From: Parastagonospora avenae f. sp. tritici 18332-5
Taxonomy: Eukaryota; Ascomycota; Dothideomycetes; Pleosporales; Phaeosphaeriaceae
Reading direction: 5' to 3'
DNA length: 64,000 nt
NCBI GenBank assembly: GCA_022559985.1
Contig: JAFJTR010000126.1
Coordinates: 1-64,000, forward strand
Shown here: positions 30,373-40,489 of the stretch, piece by piece
Position numbering within the stretch: position 1 is the stretch's first letter
Layout of the letters: each line of letters opens with the position of its first letter
Program-made: the position numbers and the translations under genes
The notes under the pieces: generated by a model
The model's database searches: none
What the model saw: the letters and a program-made list of their open reading frames with translations, nothing else
Told to the model about the DNA's origin: nothing

Positions 30373-31527
30373 ATGGCATCCTCATACACCTACGCCGCAC
30401 TGGCCTCTGCATCATTCACATTCGCCGAGCAAATTCCTATTCTTTCATCAACCCGCTTCCCATGGATCCAAAGCTTCGCATCCATAGGCGACTCCTACTC
30501 CGCCGGTCTAGGTTCCGGCTCCCGTCTCGACTGGTCCTGCTCCCGCTACGCCTCCTCCTACCCGCACATCCTACACACCTCTCTTCTCGGGCCAAATCCC
30601 AATCGCACGCACCAATTCCTCTCCTGCTCGGGCGCCACCAGCACCGAAATTTTGGAAAAGCAAGTCCCACTACTATCTGATGATATCGACCTCCTCACCA
30701 TCTCTGCCGGCGGCAACGACATTGGCCTCACCCCCATTCTCAGCACTTGCGTGTATCAGTTCTACATGTCCGCTGAGGATTCATGCCAAAGGGCCATGGA
30801 CGCAGCCCGCGCAAAGATCGCCGCCGAATCCGAATTGTTCAAAAACGTCACTGGCCTGATTTCCGCCTCGAGGCCGAAAATGAACCCCAACGGCGTCATA
30901 TATTACACGGGTTATGCGACGTTCTTTGGCGCAGATGATACGACGTGCGATAATGTTACGTGGGCTGTTTGGCACAACGTCGAGTGGAGAAAGCAGTACC
31001 TCACACTCGAGATGCGGAGGGAGCTGAATGACATGGTGCGCGCTGTCAACGCTATCATCCGCCGAGCAGTACTTGCCGCCGGGCCAAACGTGCACTTCAT
31101 CGACTATGACGCCGCGATTGAAGCGGCAAGAGGCAGGTATTGCGAAAAAGGCATACACGAGCCGGATCCGAGTCGTCCCGCCCTAGCGTTCTACGAATGG
31201 GACACGGTGGATGCAGGGGAGAATCGCACGGCGTTGCAAAATCACACGGGTGGGGGTGTGCCGTTGGGGAGTTTCGAGGCGGGGCTTGCGAGGGAGGTTA
31301 ATAAGACGCTGGGGCAACATCCGGAATGGGAATTTGATGGGGAGAAGGGGTTTGTGGAGAAGAGGGTAGGAAAGGAGGGTGTGATTGGCGATACGCTGCA
31401 TTGGTTGATTCCGGATAGTTATAAGAGGGTGTTTCATTTGAGACCGGGTGGGCATGGGGTTGTTGCGCGGATGGTGGTGGAGGATTTACACAGGTCAGGG
31501 AGGGAAAGGATGAAGGATGGAGGATGA
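30373..31527 (+). CDS. SGNH/GDSL-family esterase or lipase
   Basis: Single exon, 384 residues. The catalytic blocks of the SGNH hydrolases are visible: IGDSYSAGLG with the nucleophile Ser41, the oxyanion Gly in FLSCSGATS, SAGGNDIGLT with the block III Asn, and HLRPGGHGVVA with the catalytic His near residue 366. The first 20 residues are weakly hydrophobic (ASSYTYAALASASFTFAE) and may be a poor signal peptide. Several Cys pairs and NxS/T sites suggest secretion. The arrangement resembles fungal members of the Rv0518/esterase-like SGNH group that hydrolyse acyl esters on lipids or polysaccharide; the substrate is unknown. Confidence 0.85.
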   Translation: MASSYTYAALASASFTFAEQIPILSSTRFPWIQSFASIGDSYSAGLGSGSRLDWSCSRYASSYPHILHTSLLGPNPNRTHQFLSCSGATSTEILEKQVPLLSDDIDLLTISAGGNDIGLTPILSTCVYQFYMSAEDSCQRAMDAARAKIAAESELFKNVTGLISASRPKMNPNGVIYYTGYATFFGADDTTCDNVTWAVWHNVEWRKQYLTLEMRRELNDMVRAVNAIIRRAVLAAGPNVHFIDYDAAIEAARGRYCEKGIHEPDPSRPALAFYEWDTVDAGENRTALQNHTGGGVPLGSFEAGLAREVNKTLGQHPEWEFDGEKGFVEKRVGKEGVIGDTLHWLIPDSYKRVFHLRPGGHGVVARMVVEDLHRSGRERMKDGG

Positions 31528-31850
31528 GGGGATGGAACTGTGAGGCACTTGTGACAAGATAAATCTTGATTCGAGTACTATCCCGCAAGCAGTTATCCGG
31601 GTTCTCGCTACCATGATATGTGATTCGCACGAAGTATCGGGACGCTGTGCACGCAGTTCAATATTTATGAGTCTTGCGCCCTTTGCGTACCGTGGTACGC
31701 ACTAGCGTATCCTACCCATCAAAACTATATAAGCACGAACATTACATTACACATCTCTCTCCATATCTTCCACGAGCCATAAACCTCACATCAACATTTG
31801 AACTCAACAAGATTTCACAACTTCACCAATCATCACCCAACACCACCAAC
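31528..31850. other. Intergenic, promoter of NADAR gene
   Basis: About 320 bp. Contains TATATAAG at 31727-31734, a TATA-like box, and a C/A-rich leader before 31851. Confidence 0.5.
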
Positions 31851-32509
31851 ATGCCACAAAAGCGCAAAGCCCACCCCGCCGGCCGCGCCCCCAAACCCAC
31901 TCCCAATAGCACCCCAGCCCCTTCACCATTCCAACCTCCTCGCTGCACTTCCTAACCACCACCGCCCCCGCCCCTGGACCTTCCCCCACGCACCCAACCG
32001 CCTCTCAAATCCTCGCCATCTACGCCCCCACCATCTCCTTCACCTACACCGAGCAATCCCTCATGTTCAGCAAAGCGCTCTTCTTCTGCGCCCCGGAGAT
32101 CTGCGCGCTGATCATGGCGAGCGCGGATCCGGCAAGACACAAGAAATTCGGGCGCAGCGTGCCTGGTTTTTCGGAGTGGAAGTGGGACCAGGTCAAGAGG
32201 AGGGTTGCGCGCGTGGGGAATTGGTATAAATTCACGGATGCGAGGAATGACCGGATGGAGAGGGTGCTCGTGGGGACGGGGGAGAGGGAGCTTGTTGAGG
32301 CGAGTCGAAGGGATAGGGTTTGGGGGGGTGCGGATATGCGGAGGAAGAGGCGGAAAGGTATAGGGAGTTTTGGGGGGGATAGGGAGGGTGAGGGAGAGAT
32401 GAAAGTCAATGGGGAGGGTGATAAGAAGAATGGAGATGTTGAGGATGGCATAAAGGACTTGTCGCTGGGTATCGCCGAGTCAAACACAGCTCTGAAAAGG
32501 CTTGAGTGA
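31851..32509 (+). pseudogene. NADAR-domain (YbiA-like) gene with a frameshift
   Basis: The ATG at 31851 opens a basic, Pro-rich leader (MPQKRKAHPAGRAPKP) that stops at 31953. The downstream frame, one base off, encodes a NADAR (DUF1768) domain with no ATG before 32063: PFTIPTSSLHFLTTTAPAP, SFTYTEQSLMFSKALFF, ASADPARHKKFGRSVPGFSE and GTGERELVEASRRDRVWG. The switch must lie between a TAG of the second frame near 31908 and the stop at 31953, a region of C runs; loss of one C from ACCCCAGCCCC would explain it. No GT lies there, so an intron is not an option. NADAR proteins act on N-glycosidic or ADP-ribosyl bonds. The C-terminal 60 residues are charged, low-complexity sequence. It could be a real lesion or an assembly error. 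Confidence 0.7.
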
Positions 32510-32720
32510 TAGTATCCGAGCCCGCAGTGTCAGAAACGCTAATTTCCATGGCATTCGGGTGAGTTAAATGGCTTTGGCTGCAGGAAGGCAACAGTCTTAC
32601 CAAGAATGAGCTCGCGTTGGTGAATTGCAGCGACTTGTCTTCTACATATAACATCTTTCCATGCTCGCTGATTATACCATGACCTACCGTAAACAAGTCA
32701 ACCTGCTCTCCAGTTAAACC

Positions 32721-33746
32721 ATGTTACTATCTCAATGGCCTATCAGCAATGCAGCAAAGGCGAAAAGTTCGATGCCAGAGCGGCATGGATCGGGACTCTT
32801 TAACCCCTTCTACCGTCACAACTTTCCATTCATGGACCTTCCACCCGAACTTCGCTGTATGATCTAGGAGCAAGTAGATTTCCAGACTAAATGCCACACT
32901 CTTACCCGAGACGAAGCAAGCCTATACCATGCATCATGGCCACTTAATCCCACGGGAGGTCCATCGGCTATTGAGCTAATCCGTCCTTCACTGCCCTTCG
33001 CACTACTCCGCACATGCCGTCTCGTCAACGCCGAAGCAACGCCAATCTTCTGCAAGAAAATCGTTAAGTTGGAGAAGATGCCTTTGCATTTCCAGGTCGA
33101 CTATGCCGCCCTGATCGGATTGACAGATAAATCCGGTCCACTTGCGGGCTGCTTTACTAAACTCCGCCCTTACGTTATATTGTCCTCGACTGGAAATGAC
33201 GCTCTGGACAAATTCACAAATCGATGCGGCGCCTTCATCAACCGTAAACCCGCCCAGCACCATTCCGCCACAGAAGCTCCCATCAGCGTCTGCATCACCA
33301 TAACGCAACCGCACGCAAATCTCCCTAGACACCACATAACGGGTGTGGCTTTCACAAGCGTCAGATGTCGTCTCCGCACGTTCAGCCAGAAGTTCGTGTG
33401 CGACGTGCTGTATAACCAGGAAAACAGTTTCTCGCAGACTGCCGACGGAAGTTATCCGTCGTGGCCGACGATTCGCATCATGGGGCTGCTGACATACGCG
33501 TTTGATCGGAGACTTGTGGAGCTGGAGGCGATGAGGCAGAAAGCGCGCACTGATAAGGAGCCGCTGGCTATGTATTACATCACGCCATTCCACAGGTATG
33601 GGGAGGTGAGGTTCGATGAAGAGATGCAGAGGAAGGCGAGGGCGGAGAGCGACAGGCAACAGAGGGTTTGCGCTGAAAATTGTATGCGGGGTGACCGGGA
33701 GAGGGTATGGGCGAATGTGATTGAGCACAACAAGCGGGCTGAATGA
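32721..33746 (+). pseudogene. LPxELR-family (F-box-like) gene with nonsense codon
   Basis: One frame of 342 codons is interrupted once, by TAG at 32865-32867. Before it stands FPFMDLPPELRCMI, and after it EQVDFQTKCHTLTRDEASL. In two relatives in this window the same motif reads MIYEN or MVYDN, so the lost residue is very likely Tyr. The rest is open for 290 codons, with FALLRTCRLVNAEATPIFCKK and a long C-terminal region. The family is common in Dothideomycetes: an N-terminal F-box-like LPxELR-x-x-I/VY motif and a helix with CRxxxxEA. Its function is unknown; if the N-terminus binds Skp1 it would be a ubiquitin-ligase adaptor, but that is inference. A product starting after the stop would lack the motif. 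Confidence 0.7.
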
Positions 33747-34350
33747 GTCAATGACGGCTTTTAGGTGATGAAGATGAAGATGAAGCGTGTGGCCGTTGAG
33801 CCAGGCTTACTGCCATCATTATCTGGTAGATGGGGAAATGATCGTTAACGTTACCAAAGGGAGGGCTGAATGATGGAAGGTAAACACGAATCATCTATAA
33901 CGGGAATTTCAATGGCACTTTGGTATCAGGTAGGTTGTTAGGGAAGATAGCGAGCTCGCGAAGCCCAGTCAAAACATTGTTGTTAAGCAATACTAGCCTG
34001 CTTGACTTAGAGGTGTGGCACAGTCTCATGTTAGCCGAATGCGATTACACTGGCACAGCGTATACGTGGATTGTCGTATGCTGACAGACTGATCGATCTT
34101 CAGCCCGCGCTGAAGACGCTTCTCGTCCCTAACATACTCCCCAACCTGTCTGATTAATCTGATACTATTACAGAAACCATCTGTGGGCGATCAACAGAAA
34201 AGATGAACTGGTTGATTTGCTATCTAGTAAAGACTGAGGGTTTATATACATGGAGTGGAGTATCTAGAATATTCCTAATCAGCAGTGTCATTTGACCATG
34301 TGACGACATAGTAGAATATTCTGGAGTGTAGACATCGGCTGATACCATCT
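33747..34350. other. Start of AT-richer gene-poor stretch
   Basis: About 600 bp with a short GATGAA run at about 33765-33785 and no gene. Confidence 0.5.
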
Positions 34351-34731
34351 TTGCTCTGTAATGTCATCTTTGCGTCGTTGCTATCCAGAGCATATACCCA
34401 TGTGTGTTTACAACTGCTGGCAGCCCAGACCAGAGATCTTTCTCGATGTATGGAGTCCAAGTCAGACGAAGCTCGCACGAAAGCGCGGGAGCTAATTGAA
34501 GGCATTTCGCGAGAACATACACTCAACAATTCCATCTGCGGCACCATCATGCGCGCTTTTGTATTGCACGCCTACTTCAATATCGCTCGATTTATATTGC
34601 ACACACATCTGCAGGAAGACCTACCCAGGTGGTGCTTCTTGAGAAGCACGGATATTGCCGCATGGCTCGGAAAGCTAGTCAGAGAGACAATAGGTGTTGG
34701 GATGCTTCAACCTGGTAAAAAGTATCAGTGA
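34351..34731 (+). CDS. Doubtful ORF in AT-rich region
   Basis: Open for 126 codons; the part from the internal Met at 34450 (MESKSDEARTKARELIEGIS) has balanced, protein-like composition and ends at 34731. No family recognised and no splice signals checked out. It may be a fragment of an old gene in the decaying island rather than an active gene. Confidence 0.25.
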   Translation: MLCNVIFASLLSRAYTHVCLQLLAAQTRDLSRCMESKSDEARTKARELIEGISREHTLNNSICGTIMRAFVLHAYFNIARFILHTHLQEDLPRWCFLRSTDIAAWLGKLVRETIGVGMLQPGKKYQ

Positions 34732-35115
34732 GGGTTCCGGAAAGTGTGTTGTACGGTGTTGTAGAAACTTAGAAGTCACTTAGTGTACCATATCGATCCT
34801 CGGCTCATATCAGTGACTATACACGCCTTGTAACGGCATATATGACTACATGCTACACATACCTCATAATAGTTACCATAGGGCTGGGCTGCTGATATGA
34901 TGACCTGAACATATCTATGAAGGATATATGTTTTATATAGATTGACTGGCAATCGCATCACAGTTATGCTGCATTACCTAGGTGTATTCGTGCAAGTGCT
35001 AGCCTAGTTACCTGCCTGTGTGTGTTCGTGCCTGCTCTTACATAATTCTCTTTAACATTTAAAATAATGTCAAGGCTGACACAGCTTTATTATCAATTGA
35101 CCTCGTAGCGAAGAT
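34732..35115. other. AT-rich intergenic
   Basis: About 380 bp of AT-rich DNA without a recognisable gene. Confidence 0.5.
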
Positions 35116-35697
35116 ATGATTGTATTAAGCTCTGATCTATATCAATATTTGATAGCATTATATAATTATCATACAGCTATATCAGCAGCCCTGCATAGGG
35201 CGGTACAGTACAACCAAGATCATGGAAGGCACATCGACATTGTCTACGAATTTCCATTCCCTTGTAGCCAGCAGAACGGTTTAATCTGGTATTGTACCTG
35301 GGCATGTGATGGAATCTTACATCCATGAGCTTCTCCAAGGACGCCGGTCCATTGGCACTTTTGTTGGATGTGGGAGCACGGGGTAGATATGAAGGAGGAA
35401 GAAGGTTGTTGTATTGAGAGAGCTATAAAGAGCGGTTATATACACAACCAGACGAGTAATCAGGTGACTAACGGAGTCAGGTGAGGTGCAGTTCACAGTG
35501 TACTGTGTGAACTAAGCTGCTAGGCTGACAACTTTCAATGCCGGAGGATTTATTCCATTGGACACTGAAGCGTTCAAGGAACATCTGAGCAATCTGTACA
35601 AGTCCTGAATCACCTTTGATAAGTACGAACTCTCAAATGAGCTGGAGCAGATGGAGCCGAGCGGTGGCTGTGTGTTCTTTGCATCAGAGTAATACGT
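35116..35697 (+). pseudogene. Decayed reading frame interrupted by a solo LTR
   Basis: Fragments in different frames still look like one protein: 35116-35328 (ending WYCTWACDG), then from the ATG at 35309 another frame, ESYIHELLQGRRSIGTF, that runs into the LTR at 35362 and continues in phase after the target duplication (NAGGFIPLDTEAFKEH) until TGA at 35653-35655 region, after which the same frame gives ITFDKYELSNELEQMEP and CVFFASE before TAA. At least one frameshift and two stops are therefore present apart from the insertion. No family recognised. Confidence 0.4.
35362..35530. mobile_element. Solo LTR with 5-bp target-site duplication
   Basis: A 169-bp segment starts TGTTGGATGTGGG and ends GGCTGACA, with TG...CA termini, and is flanked on both sides by ACTTT (35357-35361 and 35531-35535). 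It holds a TATA-like CTATAAAG at about 35422. Size, termini and duplication length fit a Ty1/copia-type LTR left after recombination between two LTRs; no internal retrotransposon sequence is present. Orientation is not proven, though TGTTGG at the left end suggests plus. Confidence 0.75.
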
Positions 35698-37074
35698 CAC
35701 AGATCTGGAGTGAGGTACTCGATAAAAGGAAGTGTTGGTAGACTTCGTTTGGGTATTTGTACGCCCGTAGGCGTACGAGGTGAGCAGGCAATAGGGTTGT
35801 ATTTCTAGTGACTGCTGCTCTTCTCCTTGTAGGAGGAGAAGAGCTTATCTACCTAGAGGTGTACGCGCGTACGCTCAAATTACGCCTTGAATTGAGCCGC
35901 ACGCACGTACGAACAGGAAGGGTGGTATGCGAAACATCTATGTCCCACCAACTATTCTAGGGGTCAGTTGGCGGATAGATTGGAAAGGTGGGATCCAAAG
36001 GGATAGCGACACGATGAGCCTGGCCACAAGCTTATCATGTCTTACAGCAATCAAGTTGCTATTCTATGCTGATGCAATCTCCAACTGGATTCTCTTTTTC
36101 CTGAGAATAAAATGACACGAGTCGAATGAACTGTACCAAAACAGCCTCGCCTCATATGGTTCCCGCGTACCACCAGATGGAACCTATCCCGTCTTGAACC
36201 TGTTCTCAGCTAAATTGGTGTATTTCATGTCCCATCGCTGATTGCAATGTATAAACTCCAAAGTCAGGGGCCATGAGCAGGAGCTAGAATAAAGTGACGC
36301 AATTATTCCTGTTCGAAGAGCATGACTTTACTTTTAAGATAGATGCTATACACTCATCGATTAAGAAAAGGGTTGGAAAACATATAATGAAGAACCTTTG
36401 ATGAGACCCGTAAGAGGTAAGCGTAATATTATAGAAGGAAATATGCTGATCAGCATGAGCGCCTTAGATGGATGCCCCTTCTTGCAACACGTCGTGCGCC
36501 TTGATTGTTCAATTCTGGTTTCTAAAAGCAAACTCCTGCCCAGAATTCTGCTGCTCACAGTGTACATGGTTCTTGATAGTTTAGTTGTAGCTATAGTTCA
36601 TTAGACATTGATGGACACCGACAAATGCGCGTTGCGAAAACCTAGGACCAATCAGATATGAAACTCGATCTACGCTTCCAAGTGGCAAGCTGGAAGTGAT
36701 TTTTGAAGCAAACAGCAATTGCTTATTGTGCGTATCGTCTCTGTTGCCAGCAAACGAGTGAGAGGTACTTGAAGAGGTCACCCGTGGAACGACGATTTTC
36801 CATGTCTTTTAACTTCTTTTGCATTGCGGATAGAATGATTGTATATACGCAATGTTTGCACGCGGACTCGAACTCTCATGCCTGGCAGTCCGAGCGCACC
36901 GCCCATCCGCAGTCACTGTTGCCTCCTGCCTAGCGATGCTTTCTTGCACGCACCTGCATATATCATACCCACTGTCTTCCTCGCTACAGTACGATCAACA
37001 ACCCAACACTTATCCCGATCCCCAAGTCGTACCGAGCAACTCTCAACCACAAACTCTTTTTCTAAACCGCAAGC
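35698..37074. other. AT-rich gene-poor region with a cluster of inverted repeats
   Basis: At 35759-35913 three inverted repeats follow one another: GTACGCC/GGCGTAC near 35759-35776, an 11-bp perfect pair GCTCTTCTCCT/AGGAGAAGAGC at 35817-35844, and an imperfect pair of about 18 bp from GTACGCGCG to GCACGTAC at about 35862-35913. They may be the remains of a foldback element. The rest is AT-rich with short ORFs only, and the last 100 bp form the leader of the next gene. Confidence 0.5.
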
Positions 37075-37814
37075 ATGTCTTTCGAAGCATTCGAATTCCT
37101 CGACCTGCCTGCCAAGCTCCGCTGCATGGTGTACGACAACCTACAGATCGAGACCCGAAGACACGTGCTCAAGATGACCCAAGCTCTCGAGGTCAAGCAC
37201 TGGACACTCAGAGACGTAACCGATTGGTCGATGACACTTTTTCGGAAATCGCTCGCAGTCGCAATCTTAGCAACTTGTCGACTAATCCAACACGAAGCCA
37301 TCGAGTATCTCCGGCCACGACTGCGTGTCCTCGAGCGGGAACCCGTACGCTTCATTCTGGGCTATGGCGGAACAGCGGCACTATCCGACCAGTATGGCCC
37401 GCTCGCTGGATGCCTCGACAACAGAGTGAGTCCGAGTTCGACCTTTACGTCAGTGAGATCACCAACCGATGCTCCTCTTTCCTGGAACACACCCATTCCA
37501 TAGCTCTGGAACCCCAAGTTGAGCTCATTGTCACCCGGAATATGACTATCGTATACGAGGGAGAGTGCCTCAAGGCCATGCGCGGCGCATGGTCAATTGG
37601 CTCAACGAACAATCTCGCGGTCGAAGTTTCTTACCTCAAACAATTTCCGCGTGTCATGAGATGGGATTACTTGCAGTCTGGGCATTCAATAGAGCAGTAT
37701 GTCAGACACAGGTATGAGCGGCGGCATGCAGATTTTCCAGACGGGCCAACGTTTGAAATCGAAGCTGTTACCAGCAAGGAGGATTGGACGAAGTTGTTGA
37801 ATGGCGAGGAATAA
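37075..37814 (+). pseudogene. LPxELR-family gene, frameshifted
   Basis: The first frame (37075 on) gives MSFEAFEFLDLPAKLRCMVY and continues through AILATCRLIQHEAIEYLRP and GPLAGCLDN, then turns to unlike sequence and stops at 37501-37503. From about 37420 the neighbouring frame, open to TAA at 37814, carries the expected continuation (SEFDLYVSEITNRCSSF to EDWTKLLNGEE). A GTGAGT at 37426 could be a donor, but the obvious acceptor (CCATAG at 37503) leaves the wrong phase, and in-phase AGs lie in poor contexts. I therefore favour a one-base lesion; an odd intron is the alternative. GPLAGC also occurs in the 32721 copy, which supports common descent. Confidence 0.65.
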
Positions 37815-37943
37815 TTTAACTAAAAGCCATAAGCCAAGCCCAACCCAGAAATTAAACACCTGAGATTTTGAACAATGGTCGTGCAATAATCCTTGTCTGA
37901 AAAAAGCACTGTCCGGATCCTGTCGCTAATGTGCCAAGTTCCT

Positions 37944-39116
37944 TCAGCACCAAGCATAGTGCTCGTTGTTCAGCCATAGCGGAGACGACTTCGTAATACC
38001 ACCATCTTCATCAAACCACATTCCACTTGCAACACTCTCCACCATGCGCTCAGCTGTATCGTATTTGATGTCCATCTCTTTCAACATGCGCTGTACTAAA
38101 GGCGTCGGATCCCAGAGGTGAACGCTGTCAAGTTTCCATTCAAAAGCCTCATTTTGCGCAGCTCGGAGGACGGCTTCCAGCTGGCGTTTTTGTTCTTCGT
38201 ACAACTCGCGATCAGGCGTTTTGTCCGTGTGTGAAGGCAGGCGACTGGCAGTCTCGTCTGCTTCCACGACAAGGCGTAGTATGTACAGGACGTTATCGGT
38301 CGCTTCAAGATCGGGATGCTTGTAGTACCTGTGCTGCCAGGTTACCCAAGTCTGTTTGCCAGGCGGTCCAGCTAGTGCTCCTTTGGTTTCAGGCACCGAA
38401 CCGAAGATATGTTTGCACGCGATTTCTTCCTTTGCAAAGTGCCAGCCCATATGGTCGACGTCCGAGATGATTGACACACGTTTGGTGGCGTCTTCCGTGG
38501 GGATTGCCATGCTCTTTCGAAGCTGTACCTCGTCACTTGCACATAACGTTGGGAGGTCCGCTTCCACTAATTTGGTGACACCATTCAATCCCTGGCTTTG
38601 CGAAGCTGGAAGCACAATTTGGCTGTTGCTCTTGTTGGGTGCCCACCCTAATTTTGCATAGTACTCTTTGCCAATGTCCGAATACAAGATGCTTCCTATG
38701 CACGACGAGCCGTCGGTCTGCCACTTTAGAAGTGTTTTGGCTAGCTCCTGCATCAAACGCTTAGTGTAGCCCCGACCTCGGTGTTCAGGGAAACAGAACA
38801 CACTCGCAATAGCGTGAATCATTGCGTCAGTAACGCTGCCATTCTGATCGCTGGTCAAGACGCGTTTGCGGAAAGTCTCGCATGAGCTCAGTATTGGCCT
38901 CTTTCCTGGAGGAAGTCTACCATCAACAAGGATCCAGTTGGTCATGCCGCCATTTCGCGCTAGAGGTGCGGTGACCATATGCTGTGACTCCTCAAGATAA
39001 GCGGGAAGCGACAAAGCGTCTATCCAGCTGGCGGCGGTGTGGCTCCATATCGTCAGTAACTCCTCCGGAGTGGGATGGGCAAGGCATAGGTGCGCGGATT
39101 GATGTTCTGCAACCAT
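37944..39116 (-). CDS. LYC1-like N-acetyltransferase (GNAT)
   Basis: Single exon, 390 residues. The acetyl-CoA site is in ASVFCFPEHRGRGYTKRLMQEL (the Q/RxxGxG/A motif appears as HRGRGY, about residue 118), and a following ILYSDIGKEYYAKLGWAP is the usual GNAT beta5-alpha4 block. The second half (VLYILRLVVEADE, DSVHLWDPTPLVQRMLKEM, SVASGMWFDEDGGI) matches the C-terminal domain of Yarrowia LYC1, the L-lysine N6-acetyltransferase that opens lysine catabolism, and the length is the same as LYC1. Substrate identity in this organism is inferred. It is the only clearly intact, non-family gene inside the decaying island. Confidence 0.8.
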   Translation of the reverse strand: MVAEHQSAHLCLAHPTPEELLTIWSHTAASWIDALSLPAYLEESQHMVTAPLARNGGMTNWILVDGRLPPGKRPILSSCETFRKRVLTSDQNGSVTDAMIHAIASVFCFPEHRGRGYTKRLMQELAKTLLKWQTDGSSCIGSILYSDIGKEYYAKLGWAPNKSNSQIVLPASQSQGLNGVTKLVEADLPTLCASDEVQLRKSMAIPTEDATKRVSIISDVDHMGWHFAKEEIACKHIFGSVPETKGALAGPPGKQTWVTWQHRYYKHPDLEATDNVLYILRLVVEADETASRLPSHTDKTPDRELYEEQKRQLEAVLRAAQNEAFEWKLDSVHLWDPTPLVQRMLKEMDIKYDTAERMVESVASGMWFDEDGGITKSSPLWLNNEHYAWC

Positions 39117-39508
39117 TACTAGATTTCCCTGTACAGATCAGCTTCGAAGATATGGAGGGCCTGCAGTCCATGTTTTTTGTCCTTATCGACGTTCAGGCGC
39201 TGCGTCCGGGACATACCGTCTGATCCATGTCTTTTGCATTTGTATATGACGAAAGTCGCACAAGGAGCACTTCAGTGTTGATGGATTGGAGCGCGAAGGT
39301 GGTACAGAGTCGGACACGGTTGACCTCGGGACACGTCCCGATATTAGCGCCGAAGTCGGCAAATGTAATCTATCGAAGTACAATAATAGCTTACGTTCGT
39401 TCTATTTCCTTTACCGAGGTCAAACATTATATCTCCAACTATCTCAGCTTCTATTACCTCCCGATGGTCCAATCTCTCCGCTGTCAACTACCGAACAACA
39501 CGGTCAAG

Positions 39509-40226
39509 ATGGACGCCGAGGTGTACTTCCGGTTCATGGACCTTCCAGTTGAGCTCCGACGTATGATCTACGAGAACCTCACTTTCACGACTCATCAACA
39601 TCCAATCGAAAAGCCTGATGATCCAAGTACTGAAATCAGTGGCGACAAGCACTCGGACGTGATAGGTGCCTATGGTACCGTCACGAAGAAGTGTTTCCCC
39701 GTCGCAGTCTTAGGTGTCTGCAAAAAGATCAACCTGGAAGCAAAGGCAATTGTGCTCGAGAAATTGCAGCAGCTTTCACACGAGTCAATCCGCCTATTCA
39801 TGGATATGGGTGCATTCGCCGAATGCATGGACACTGAAACCACGGGTATAATGCTATTCAATGCGTTATGCCTGTCCAAGAGGCCCAAAGGCCCCGGAAA
39901 CGCTTTCGGATAGAAATAGTTCTCAAGAAAGCCGCCCAGGAAATACCGGGTGATCGTGTGATCGTGTATTTGGAGGTCTAGGAATGATTTGGGCCTTCCT
40001 TGCGCAATCGAAGACCTCCTGCACTGTCTTCTCTGAAGGAACCTCACCCGATTACTACGGGGATTTAGGATACGGGGTTCCAGGAAGACGAGAGTTCGAT
40101 TTCACAAAGGCTGACTCATTGGATAAAGACCTAGATGATCATTACAGGGACTGTAGCATGGAAGTGAAGGAATTGTCAGACGAAGAATGGGCAGAGCACG
40201 AGAAGAGAGTGACACTTGATCTCTAG
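39509..40226 (+). pseudogene. LPxELR-family gene with several frame breaks
   Basis: The first frame opens at 39509 with YFRFMDLPVELRRMIYENLTF and runs to TAG at 39913. One base off, RKRFRIEIVLKKAAQEIPGDRVIVYLEV continues the protein to a TAG near 39980. A further shift leads to the frame ending at 40226, with YYGDLGYGVPGRREFDF and KELSDEEWAEHEKRV; the last piece parallels GLTGEEWEARKLRW at the end of the intact relative at 40490. At least two frame changes are needed and no GT-AG pair I tried repairs both, so this is a decayed copy. Confidence 0.65.
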
Positions 40227-40489
40227 CTGAATGTGTACGTCGCAAGACGTCTGTTCTCGATGCGCTCATCTTCGAATTCACCGATCGTCCCTTTCACTAG
40301 AACCGTGCTCTTCATAAGTGGATGCTCTGTGTCAAAGATCACACTACATGACATCTCGCGCGAACGGAAATTCCCTTGCAGCTCTGTGATTGCATAACAG
40401 CTTTCACACTTCTTCTCCGTCACCAAAAGTCTTCTCGCCTTCTCTCTTCGACTCTCCACCATTACCACCCCCCTCAATCGACCCCCAAA

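Noticed and set aside
36852..37430. Long frame upstream of and overlapping the 37075 gene
   Set aside because: Only its part after about 37420 looks like protein; the earlier part overlaps the better frame of the LPxELR gene.
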